Under the pieces are notes generated by a model. The model ran no database searches, had not been told where the DNA came from, and saw only the letters and a program-made list of their open reading frames with translations. A stretch of DNA of 64,000 bases from DASQMT01 sp963835735 (GTDB taxonomy: Bacteria > Actinomycetota > Thermoleophilia > Solirubrobacterales > Solirubrobacteraceae). Where the stretch lies: assembly GCA_963835735.1 (NCBI GenBank), contig CAWIGP010000002.1, positions 496,001 through 560,000 on the forward strand, read 5' to 3'. Within the stretch, counting starts at the first letter, position 1. The number at the start of each line of letters is the position of its first letter. The position numbers were made by a program, and so were the translations under genes. Shown piece after piece: positions 24,780 through 31,584 of this stretch.

Positions 24780-25628
24780 GTGTACGACCATCTGTTGTAC
24801 GAGCAGGACGGTCCCGTCACCGTCATCACGATCAACCGGCCCGAGCGGATGAACGCCGTCGGGCCGGTCACCGCGAGCGAGTTGGTCGACGCGTGGACGC
24901 GGTTCCGCGATGACGACGACGCGCTGGTCGCGATCCTGACGGGGGCCGGCGAGGACGCGTTCTGCGCCGGCGGCGACCTGAAGGCGGCGTACGAGGGCAA
25001 CGTGGTCGTCCCGCTCACGCCCGACGAGCGGGCCGCGCACGCGCGCGGCGAGCGCCCCGGGATGCTCGGCCCGACGCGCTGGACCGACCTGTACAAGCCG
25101 ACGATCGCCGCGGTCAACGGCGTCGCGTACGCCGGCGGGCTGGAGTGGGCGTGCTGGACCGACCTGTGCATCGCCGACGAGCACGCCACGTTCGGCGTGA
25201 CCTGCCGGCGCTGGAACATCGGCCTGGGCGACGGCGGGACGCAGCGGCTGCCGCGGATCGTCGGCCATCGCGTCGCGCTGGAGCTGATCATCACCGGCCG
25301 GGTCATAGACGCGCCCGAGGCACTGCGGATCGGGCTCGTCAACGAGGTCGTGCCGAGCGGCACGTGTCGCGCCCGCGCGCGTGAGCTCGCGCACGCCATC
25401 GCCGCCCTCCCCCAGCCCGCGATCCGGACCGACAAGGAGGCCGCCGTGCGCGGCTCAGGACTTCCGCTCGACGAGGGACTGCGGATCGAGGCGGAGTGCT
25501 TCGACCGGCTGATCGACGGGCCGGAGATGATCGAGGGTCTGCGCCGGTTCAACGAGCGCGACCATCCCGACCGCGTGCCGGGCGGCGAAGCGGCAACCCC
25601 GGGACTGGCGCGGCCCCGCCATGGCTGA
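24780..25628 (+). CDS. Enoyl-CoA hydratase/isomerase family protein
   Basis: 282 residues from a GTG. The crotonase fold is shown by ITINRPERMNAV, the oxyanion-hole block AFCAGGDLKAAYEG, PTIAAVNGVAYAGGLEWACW, and FGVTCRRWNIGLGDGGTQRLPRIVG. The usual second catalytic Glu position is occupied by Gly/Asp residues, so hydratase activity is not certain. It overlaps the next flavoprotein gene by 8 bp, so the two are co-translated and may belong to one degradative pathway. Confidence 0.88.
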   Translation: MYDHLLYEQDGPVTVITINRPERMNAVGPVTASELVDAWTRFRDDDDALVAILTGAGEDAFCAGGDLKAAYEGNVVVPLTPDERAAHARGERPGMLGPTRWTDLYKPTIAAVNGVAYAGGLEWACWTDLCIADEHATFGVTCRRWNIGLGDGGTQRLPRIVGHRVALELIITGRVIDAPEALRIGLVNEVVPSGTCRARARELAHAIAALPQPAIRTDKEAAVRGSGLPLDEGLRIEAECFDRLIDGPEMIEGLRRFNERDHPDRVPGGEAATPGLARPRHG

Positions 25629-26835
25629 GACGCACGTGATCGTCGGCGCGGCCCTGGCCGGCGCGAAGGCCGCCGAGACGCTGCGCGCCGAGGGCTTCGA
25701 CGGGCGCGTCGTCCTGCTCGGCGCCGAGCCGGAACTGCCGTACGAGCGCCCGCCGCTGTCGAAGGAGTACCTGCGCGGCGAGGTCGACCGCGAGTCGCCG
25801 CGCGTGCACCCGCCGGAGTACTACACCGAGCACGACATCGAGCTGCGCAGCTCGACCCGCGTTGACGCGCTCGACCTCGCCGCGCGCGAGGTCGTGCTGG
25901 AGGACGGCGAGCGCATCGGGTTCACGAGGTTGCTGCTGGCCACCGGCGCCGAGCCGCGGCGGCTGCCGCTGCCGGGCGCCGAGCTCGACGGCGTGCACTA
26001 CCTGCGCGACCTGCGCGACTGCGACGCGCTGCGGACGGCGCTCGATCGATCGAGCCACGCCGTCGTGATCGGCGCCGGCTGGATCGGCTGCGAGGTGGCG
26101 GCGTCCGCGCGCCAGAAGGGCCTCGACGTGACGCTCGTCGAGGCGCTCTCGCTGCCGCTCGAGCGCGTGCTGGGCCGCGAGCTGGGCGAGATCTACGCGG
26201 CGATCCACCGCGATCACGGCGTCGAGCTGCTCACCGAGACCGGCGTAGAGGCGATCGAGGGCGCCGATCGCGCCGAGCGCGTGCGGCTGCGGGGCGGGCG
26301 CGCGGTCGACTGCGACCTGGTCGTGATCGGGGTCGGAGTCGGGCCGCGCACCGAGCTGGCCGCGGCCGCCGGGCTCGACGTCGACGACGGCATCGTCTGC
26401 GACGAGCACCTGCGCACGTCCGCCGCGGGGGTGTTCGCGGCCGGCGATGTCGCGAACGCCTGGCATCCGCTGCTGCAGCGCCGGCTGCGCGTCGAGCACT
26501 GGCACAACGCGCTCGAACAAGGCCCCGCGGCCGCCCGGTCGATGCTCGGCACGGGCGACCCCTACGACCGCGTCCCGTACTTCTTCTCCGACCAGTACGA
26601 GGTCGGGATGGAGTACGCCGGACACGCGGTCGAGTGGGACGAGGTCGTGTTCCGCGGCGACGTCGACGCGCGTGAGTTCATCGCGTTCTGGTTGCAGGGG
26701 GGCCGCGTGCTCGCGGGCATGAACGTCGGCGTATGGGACGTCACCGACGACATCCAGGCGCTCATCCGGAGCGGCGCGCAGGTCGACCGCGACCGGCTGC
26801 GCGACCCCGGCGTGTCGCTGGAGTCGCTGGCCTGA
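25621..26835 (+). CDS. FAD-dependent ferredoxin/rubredoxin-reductase-like oxidoreductase
   Basis: 404 residues. The FAD site HVIVGAALAGAKAAETL, the NAD(P) site AVVIGAGWIGCEVAASA and the second FAD block GVFAAGDVANAWHP follow the order of putidaredoxin-reductase-type enzymes. PLSKEYLRGE is the family's N-terminal signature. A C-terminal domain (about 320-404) contains YFFSDQYEVGMEYAGHA. Such enzymes pass electrons from NAD(P)H to ferredoxins serving P450s or oxygenases; no ferredoxin or P450 gene lies in the window. Confidence 0.88.
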   Translation: MAETHVIVGAALAGAKAAETLRAEGFDGRVVLLGAEPELPYERPPLSKEYLRGEVDRESPRVHPPEYYTEHDIELRSSTRVDALDLAAREVVLEDGERIGFTRLLLATGAEPRRLPLPGAELDGVHYLRDLRDCDALRTALDRSSHAVVIGAGWIGCEVAASARQKGLDVTLVEALSLPLERVLGRELGEIYAAIHRDHGVELLTETGVEAIEGADRAERVRLRGGRAVDCDLVVIGVGVGPRTELAAAAGLDVDDGIVCDEHLRTSAAGVFAAGDVANAWHPLLQRRLRVEHWHNALEQGPAAARSMLGTGDPYDRVPYFFSDQYEVGMEYAGHAVEWDEVVFRGDVDAREFIAFWLQGGRVLAGMNVGVWDVTDDIQALIRSGAQVDRDRLRDPGVSLESLA

Positions 26836-26837
26836 CG

Positions 26838-26986
26838 GGCACGCTACCGACCACGATCGTCGCGGACCGGAGCTTCGCCCTGGCCGGTACCACACGACCC
26901 GGATCCTGAGCTTCGACGAACGGCACCTCCGCGCCGTCGTTCCGCTCACAGGCGGGAGCTTCACGCTGCTGCCTGCCGACTCGTAG
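26838..26986 (+). pseudogene. VapC-type PIN-domain toxin remnant
   Basis: In the frame ending at the TAG 26984-26986 the translation reads TTRILSFDERHLRAVVPLTG, then GSFTLLPADS. This matches my memory of the C-terminal end of VapC PIN toxins (last-Asp block FDxRHFxAVRP and the FxLLPA ending). A neighbouring frame just upstream gives IVADRSFALAG, the likely preceding segment, so a frameshift near 26880 is implied. The N-terminal two-thirds and any antitoxin are absent. The 3' end overlaps the last 26 bp of the alpha/beta-hydrolase gene on the other strand. Confidence 0.55.
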
Positions 26987-27806
26987 GCACGCGCTCCGCG
27001 ACCAGCGCCGCGAGCGCGGCCGGCTGGTCGACCATCGAGAACGTGCCGCTGTCGGGGATCAGCTCGAAGTGGCCCTGGGGAAGCAGCGTGGCCAGCCGGC
27101 GGCCGTGATCCTCGGGGAACAGGCGGTCGCCGGGCGCCCACGCGACGAGCGCGGGCTTGTCGAAGCGCGTGAGCTTCGCCGCCGCGTCGTGCGTGTAGCT
27201 CGCGTTCATGCCGCGCGTCACCTTGCGCAGGTCGCGCCGGATCCGCGCGTCGCCCAGCGCCGGCCGGACCCACTCGCGCGCCATCTCGTCCACGCCGGTG
27301 CGCGAGAGCAGGCCGTAGGCGAGCGGGGAGCGGCGGGCGAGCGAGGAGCGGAACGGCTGCAGCATCAGCGGCACCAGGCCGGGCACGCGGGCGAGCGGCG
27401 GCAAGAGCTTGAAGAACGACGGCGGGAAGTTGCCGAACGCGTCGCAGTTCGTCAGCACGAGAGCTCCGATCGCGTCGGGATGCTCCGCCGCGACGATCTG
27501 CGACAGCGCGCCGCCGGTGTCGTTGCCGACCAGGATCGCGTCCTCGAGCGCGAGCTCGCGCACGAACGCGGCGATCAAGGCGGCGACGCCGGGCGGGCTG
27601 AGGTCGGCGTCGGGCTCCATCGGTTCCGGCTGCGCGCCGAGCGGCCAGGTCGGCGCGATGCAGCGGTAACCGCGCGGGACGAGCTCGGCTGCCAGCCGCG
27701 CCCACAGGTCTCCGCCCATGAGATAGCCGTGGACGAACAGCACCGGACGTCCGCCGCCGGAGTCGGTGTAGTGGATCGGTCCCTGCGGTAGCGAGGCGGT
27801 CGGCAT
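26961..27806 (-). CDS. Alpha/beta-fold hydrolase (dehalogenase/epoxide-hydrolase-like)
   Basis: 281 residues from the ATG at 27806. The fold is shown by VLFVHGYLMGGDLWARLAAE, the nucleophile elbow LVGNDTGGALSQIV and the late strand PALVAWAPGDRLFPEDHG. The nucleophile position is Asp, as in haloalkane dehalogenases and epoxide hydrolases. At the usual catalytic-His position the sequence is IPDSGTFSMVDQP, with Thr in place of His, so the activity may be altered or lost. It is divergent from the TetR gene with a shared operator, so it is probably the repressor's target. Confidence 0.85.
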   Translation of the reverse strand: MPTASLPQGPIHYTDSGGGRPVLFVHGYLMGGDLWARLAAELVPRGYRCIAPTWPLGAQPEPMEPDADLSPPGVAALIAAFVRELALEDAILVGNDTGGALSQIVAAEHPDAIGALVLTNCDAFGNFPPSFFKLLPPLARVPGLVPLMLQPFRSSLARRSPLAYGLLSRTGVDEMAREWVRPALGDARIRRDLRKVTRGMNASYTHDAAAKLTRFDKPALVAWAPGDRLFPEDHGRRLATLLPQGHFELIPDSGTFSMVDQPAALAALVAERVPTSRQAAA

Positions 27807-27831
27807 GATTGCGCGTCTCCGTGTGATGGAC

Positions 27832-27852
27832 TTACGTGCAGACTGCACGTAA
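27832..27852. promoter_or_regulatory. TetR-type operator, perfect 21-bp palindrome
   Basis: TTACGTGCA and TGCACGTAA flank GAC in the 62-bp gap between the divergent hydrolase and TetR genes. A degenerate second copy (CTTACAGACAGGCTGCATG) follows and runs into the tetR start codon. Confidence 0.75.
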
Positions 27853-27868
27853 CTTACAGACAGGCTGC

Positions 27869-28465
27869 ATGGAACTCAAGCGCCGCACTCAAGCCGAACG
27901 CTCCGCCGCCACGCGCGGTGCGCTGGTCGCAGCCGCCCGGCGACTGTTCGCCGAGCGCGGCTACGCGGCGGTGGGAACGCCCGAGGTGGCCGCCGCGGCC
28001 GGCGTCACGCGCGGCGCGCTCTACCACCAGTTCGCCGGCAAGGCCGACCTCTTCCTGGCGGTCTACGAGCAGGTCGAGCGAGAGGTGACCGAGCGGATCG
28101 GCGAGCTGATGGCGTCCGCCGGCGCGAGCGACCCGCTCGCCGCGCTTAAGGCAGGCGTCGAAGCCTTCCTCGACGCGGTCGCGGAGCCCGAGGTGCAGCG
28201 CATTGCGCTGCTCGACGCGCCGGCCGTGCTCGGCTGGGACACGTGGCGGGAGATCGGGCTGAAGTACGGGCTCGGCATGACCGAGGCGGCCCTGCGCGCG
28301 GCGATCGACGCCGGCCGGATCGCCGACCAGCCCGTCCGCCCGCTCGCGCACGTGCTGCTCGGCGCGCTCGACGAGGCGGCGCTGTACGTGGCGCGCGCGG
28401 AGGACCCGGTGGCCGCGCGGGCGGAGATGGGGCCGCTCTTCGCGCGCATCCTGGCCGGGCTATGA
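27869..28465 (+). CDS. TetR-family transcriptional repressor
   Basis: 198 residues from the ATG at 27869; the longer frame from 27836 would run through the operator. The N-terminal DNA-binding domain is canonical: ALVAAARRLFAERGYAAVGT, EVAAAAGVTRGALYHQFAGK, ADLFLAVYEQVE. The ligand domain is helical and typical of the AcrR-like C-terminal class. It probably represses itself and the divergent alpha/beta hydrolase. It converges on the GreA-like gene with a 6-bp overlap of ends. Confidence 0.9.
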   Translation: MELKRRTQAERSAATRGALVAAARRLFAERGYAAVGTPEVAAAAGVTRGALYHQFAGKADLFLAVYEQVEREVTERIGELMASAGASDPLAALKAGVEAFLDAVAEPEVQRIALLDAPAVLGWDTWREIGLKYGLGMTEAALRAAIDAGRIADQPVRPLAHVLLGALDEAALYVARAEDPVAARAEMGPLFARILAGL

Positions 28466-28936
28466 CGCGATCGCCACGACCTCGAGCCGGCGCCGGCCGC
28501 GCGGCGCGTCGAACGCGACCTCGTCGCCCACGTGCGCGCCGGTGAGCGCGCGGCCCAGCGGGGAATCGATGCTGAGCCGGCCGCTCGCGGGATCGGACTC
28601 GGCGGCGCTCACGATCGTGTGCTTCGCCTCGCGTCCAGTCTCGAGGTCGTGCACGGTCACGGTGACGCCGAGCGCCACCTCGCCCGCCGCGCCGCCCGGC
28701 TCGACCACGACCGCGTTGTCGCGCAGCTCGCGCAACCGCAGGATCTTCGTCTCCAGGTGCGCCTGCGCCTCCTTGGCGTCGTGGTACTCGGCGTTCTCGC
28801 TCAGGTCGCCCCACTCGCGCGCCGTCTTGATCCGCTCGGCGATCGCCCGCCGGCCCTCGGTCTCGAGCCCGAGCAGCTCGGCCTCGAGCGCGGCGAGCCC
28901 TTCGGCCGAGATGTGGCGGCTCGCGTCGTCGGCCAT
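28460..28936 (-). CDS. GreA/GreB-family transcription elongation factor
   Basis: 158 residues. The N-terminal coiled coil (about 10-80) includes GLAALEAELLGLETEGR and the tip motif GDLSENAEYHDAKEAQ, the acidic end that reaches the RNA polymerase active site. The C-terminal FKBP-like domain has VTVTVHDLETGREAKHTIV and LSIDSPLGRALTGAHVGDEV. It stimulates transcript cleavage by stalled polymerase. The start is the ATG at 28936, overlapping the VOC gene stop as TGATG. This coupling to a glyoxalase-fold gene is unusual for greA; it may be a second, non-housekeeping copy. Confidence 0.88.
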   Translation of the reverse strand: MADDASRHISAEGLAALEAELLGLETEGRRAIAERIKTAREWGDLSENAEYHDAKEAQAHLETKILRLRELRDNAVVVEPGGAAGEVALGVTVTVHDLETGREAKHTIVSAAESDPASGRLSIDSPLGRALTGAHVGDEVAFDAPRGRRRLEVVAIAS

Positions 28937-29664
28937 CAGCGGTTGTGGTGGACGAGCTCGACGTTGTTGCCGTCGGGGTCCAGGACGTAGGCGCCGTAGT
29001 AGCCGGCGTGGTAGGAGGGGCGCTCGCCGGGCGGGCCGCTGTCGCGGTAGCCGGCCTCGACGGCCGCACGGTGGAACGCGTCGACGACGGCGTCGTCGGG
29101 CGCGGGGAACGCGAGATGGACCTGCTCGGTCGGCGTGCCGGCGACGAGCGTCAACGAGCCGTCCTCGGAGCGGAACCGCACGCGCCCTGACGTCTCGTAC
29201 GCGAGCCGGATCCCGGCGTACGGCGCGATCACCTCGTAGAAGCGCTTGGCGGCTTCGACGTCCGCGACGCGGATCCACAGATGGTCGATCGCGCCGCGGG
29301 CGCGAGCCGCCTCGAGATGCACCGCCTCGGCGCTGTTGCCGTCGGGGTCGAGCAGGAAGCCGCCGTAGTAGTCGGGCCGGTACTGCGGCCGTGGCCCGGG
29401 CGGCCCGTCGTCGCGGTGACCGGAGTCGACTCCCGCCTGCCAGAACGCGTCCACGACCTCGCGCGCCGGTGCGAACCACGCGATGTGCAGCCCGCGCGTG
29501 ACCCGGTGCCCGGCGTCGGCGGCGACGAGCGAGAAGTCGTTCTCCCACTCGACGAGATCGTCCTCGCTGTAGCTCGTCTCGACGCCCAGCGTGCGCAGCA
29601 CCGTCGAGTAGAACGCCTGCGACGCCGCCCGGTCGGAGACGCGTATCGTGACGTGGTCGAACAC
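28936..29664 (-). CDS. Two-domain VOC (glyoxalase-fold) protein
   Basis: 242 residues made of two tandem VOC modules, about 1-115 (FDHVTIRVSDRAASQAFYST ... YYGGFLLDPDGNSAEAVHLE) and about 120-242 (IDHLWIRVADVEAAKRFYEV ... YYGAYVLDPDGNNVELVHHN). Each carries the late LDPDGN block with a metal-ligand Glu. The internal duplication is clear by eye. VOC enzymes include glyoxalases, dioxygenases and resistance proteins; nothing here fixes the substrate. Confidence 0.85.
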   Translation of the reverse strand: MFDHVTIRVSDRAASQAFYSTVLRTLGVETSYSEDDLVEWENDFSLVAADAGHRVTRGLHIAWFAPAREVVDAFWQAGVDSGHRDDGPPGPRPQYRPDYYGGFLLDPDGNSAEAVHLEAARARGAIDHLWIRVADVEAAKRFYEVIAPYAGIRLAYETSGRVRFRSEDGSLTLVAGTPTEQVHLAFPAPDDAVVDAFHRAAVEAGYRDSGPPGERPSYHAGYYGAYVLDPDGNNVELVHHNR

Positions 29665-29766
29665 CCGCGCCGACTATGGCACGAACGCTCACAGGAAAGT
29701 CACGCGCCCGCGCGCAGCGCGCGTAGCGTGCGACTCGGTCAGATCCCCCCACGAGGGAGGTAGTCG

Positions 29767-29877
29767 ATGCGCTCGATCCGCGAGCTCGCCCTCACCGCCA
29801 CGTTGCTCCCGATCTACGTCGGCTGTCGCAGCACCGCCCGCCTACTGGGCGCGGTCGAGAGCGTCATGTTGCGCTGA
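29767..29877 (+). CDS. 36-residue ORF with strong RBS, in frame with next gene
   Basis: MRSIRELALTATLLPIYVGC begins a 36-codon frame ending VESVMLR before TGA. GGGAGGTAGTCG sits directly upstream of the ATG, one of the best ribosome binding sites in the window. The frame continues past the TGA (29875-29877, followed by C) without another stop into the membrane protein ending at 30231. It may be a small peptide, an upstream ORF, or the true N-terminus of that protein interrupted by a nonsense change. Confidence 0.5.
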   Translation: MRSIRELALTATLLPIYVGCRSTARLLGAVESVMLR

Positions 29878-29916
29878 CGACTGGCGCTCGCGCCCTCGCG
29901 GCGCGACCATGCAGGA

Positions 29917-30231
29917 GTGCTGGCGGCGGCGCTGACGATCTGGGGCATGTTCTCGCTCTGGTTGATCGCCGGCTTCATCAGGCTGCCGCGCCAGATCTCG
30001 CGCATCGCGATGGTGCTGCTCGGGCTCGAGCTCGTGTCGCTGGCCGTCTGGAGCTACGGCTCGGAGAGCTGCAACGAGCGCACGTGTGCGCCGCTCGCCC
30101 AGGCGGCGGGGATCGCGGCGCGTACGGACCTCCCGATCCTGGCGGCCGCGTTGGTCGTGATCACGGTGGTGCGCCTCGGGGCGCGGGACGCGCGCGGCGG
30201 GTCACGCGTAATCTCCCCGCGCGACAGGTAG
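29917..30231 (+). CDS. Small membrane protein, three predicted helices
   Basis: About 104 residues from a GTG at 29917, which has only a GGAG immediately before it. Hydrophobic segments: LAAALTIWGMFSLWLIAGFI, IAMVLLGLELVSLAVWSYG and LPILAAALVVITVV. A short loop holds ESCNERTCAP, two Cys that could form a disulfide outside the membrane. I do not recognise the family. The poor start and the well-initiated in-frame ORF just upstream raise the possibility that both are one gene. Confidence 0.55.
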   Translation: MLAAALTIWGMFSLWLIAGFIRLPRQISRIAMVLLGLELVSLAVWSYGSESCNERTCAPLAQAAGIAARTDLPILAAALVVITVVRLGARDARGGSRVISPRDR

Positions 30232-30271
30232 CGAACGCGGTCGCGCTGCGGCCGTGAAGGGGAGGCAATAC

Positions 30272-31135
30272 ATGCGGAAGCTCATCGCGCTGCCGGCAGG
30301 GGCGGCGCTGGTTGCGGCGATCGCCCTGCCGGGCGTCGCCGATGCAGGGCCGGGCGGCGGCCACCGGGACCATGGCGACAAGCGCGCGGCGCACCGCGAC
30401 CGCGACCGCGGCGACCGCCATCACGGCTGGCGGAACCGCGGCCGCTGCGGGAAGGAGCGGCGGATGGAGAAGGGCTATGAGGTGATCTTCGACGGCAGCA
30501 GGCGCTGCTTCGAGCGCTGGCGCTACACCGGCGGCGCGTCGATGAAGCTGCAGCGCGACGGGACGGTAAGGTCAGGCCCCGGCGCGCCCGGCCTCGGCGT
30601 GCTCTGGTACAAGGCGCGGCCGTACGGCGACTTCTCGCTGCGGCTGCAGTTCCGCGACGACTCGCCCGAGGGCGGCGCCCGCGCCAACAGCGGCGTGCAG
30701 GTGCGGTTCCCGGCGCCCAAGCTGCCGATCGCCGGCGCGCCCGGATGCAACCCGTCGAACGGCGATCCGGCCTGGGTCTCGGTCAACTGCGGCCACGAGG
30801 TCCAGATCAATGACAACCCCGATGGTGACCCGCGCAAGACGGGCTCGATCTATGGCTTCGCCGACCTCGACAGCCAGGCAGCCAAGCCGACCCCGCGGGG
30901 CGTCTGGAACGACCTCGAGGTCACCGTGATCGGCCAGCAGTACACGGTCACGCGCAACGGCGAGGTGATCAACGAGTTCCTGAACGTGCCGGGGCTCCCG
31001 TTCCCGGGCCGCCCGGACGATCCCGGCTCGAGCGGCCGCGGCCTCGTCGGCTACGTCGGCCTGCAGGCGCACGGCGCCGCGCAGGATGTCGTCTCGTTCC
31101 GTAACGTCCGGATCCGCGACATCTCGGCCGAGTAG
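30272..31135 (+). CDS. Secreted DUF1080-domain (sugar-hydrolase-like) protein
   Basis: 287 residues; GAAGGGGAGGCAATAC precedes the ATG. A signal peptide (1-25, ending VADAG) is followed by a strongly charged His/Asp/Arg stretch (HRDHGDKRAAHRDRDRGDRH, about 31-50) that may bind metal or polyanions. The DUF1080/3-keto-disaccharide-hydrolase-like jelly roll follows: YEVIFDGSRRCFERWRY, GVLWYKARPYGDFSLRLQFR, NSGVQVRFP, HEVQINDNPDGDPRKTGSIY, WNDLEVTVIGQQYTVTRNGE and GYVGLQAHG. Such domains bind or cleave glycosides. Confidence 0.85.
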   Translation: MRKLIALPAGAALVAAIALPGVADAGPGGGHRDHGDKRAAHRDRDRGDRHHGWRNRGRCGKERRMEKGYEVIFDGSRRCFERWRYTGGASMKLQRDGTVRSGPGAPGLGVLWYKARPYGDFSLRLQFRDDSPEGGARANSGVQVRFPAPKLPIAGAPGCNPSNGDPAWVSVNCGHEVQINDNPDGDPRKTGSIYGFADLDSQAAKPTPRGVWNDLEVTVIGQQYTVTRNGEVINEFLNVPGLPFPGRPDDPGSSGRGLVGYVGLQAHGAAQDVVSFRNVRIRDISAE

Positions 31136-31150
31136 GAGAGGAGCCCTCCG

Positions 31151-31522
31151 ATGGACATGAAGCTGGAGCTCGTCGCGATCCCCGTCACGGACGTGGACCG
31201 CGCCAAGGCGTTCTATGTCGACAAGGCCGGCTTCAACGCCGACCACGACCATCGCGTGAGCGACGAGCTCCGCTTCGTCCAGCTGACCCCGCCGGGATCG
31301 GCCTGCTCGATCACGATCGGGCAGGGAATCACCGACGCGGAGCCGGGCTCGGTCCGGGGCATGCAGATGGTGGTCTCGGACATCGAGGCGGCGCACGCCG
31401 AGCTGACCGGGCGCGGACTGGAGGTCGGCGAGATCCAGGATCTCCCCTGGGGCTCGTTCGTGTTCTTCAGCGATCCGGACGGAAACGCCTGGGCGGTTCA
31501 GCAGATCCAGCCGCGCCAGTAG
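31151..31522 (+). CDS. Single-domain VOC family protein
   Basis: 123 residues: LVAIPVTDVDRAKAFYVDKA, FNADHDHRVSDELRFVQLTP, SACSITIGQGI and the closing FVFFSDPDGNAWAVQQI. GAGAGGAGCCCTCCG lies before the ATG and the gene begins 15 bp after DUF1080, so they are likely co-transcribed. Function is otherwise undefined. Confidence 0.85.
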   Translation: MDMKLELVAIPVTDVDRAKAFYVDKAGFNADHDHRVSDELRFVQLTPPGSACSITIGQGITDAEPGSVRGMQMVVSDIEAAHAELTGRGLEVGEIQDLPWGSFVFFSDPDGNAWAVQQIQPRQ

Positions 31523-31564
31523 GTCTGCCGTCGCGGTCCGCACCCGTCCGACCGCGCGGATACC

Positions 31565-31584
31565 ATGCGAACATGTGTTCGCAT
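31565..31584. promoter_or_regulatory. LexA (SOS) box over the HNH gene start
   Basis: ATGCGAACA and TGTTCGCAT are 9-bp arms around TG. The core matches the Gram-positive/actinobacterial LexA consensus CGAACRNRYGTTCG at every position. The start codon at 31573 lies inside it, so LexA binding would cover the initiation region. Confidence 0.8.

Noticed and set aside
29875..29877. TGA as a selenocysteine codon
   Set aside because: No similarity to a selenoprotein and no evident SECIS hairpin immediately after the codon; mutation, error or readthrough are simpler.
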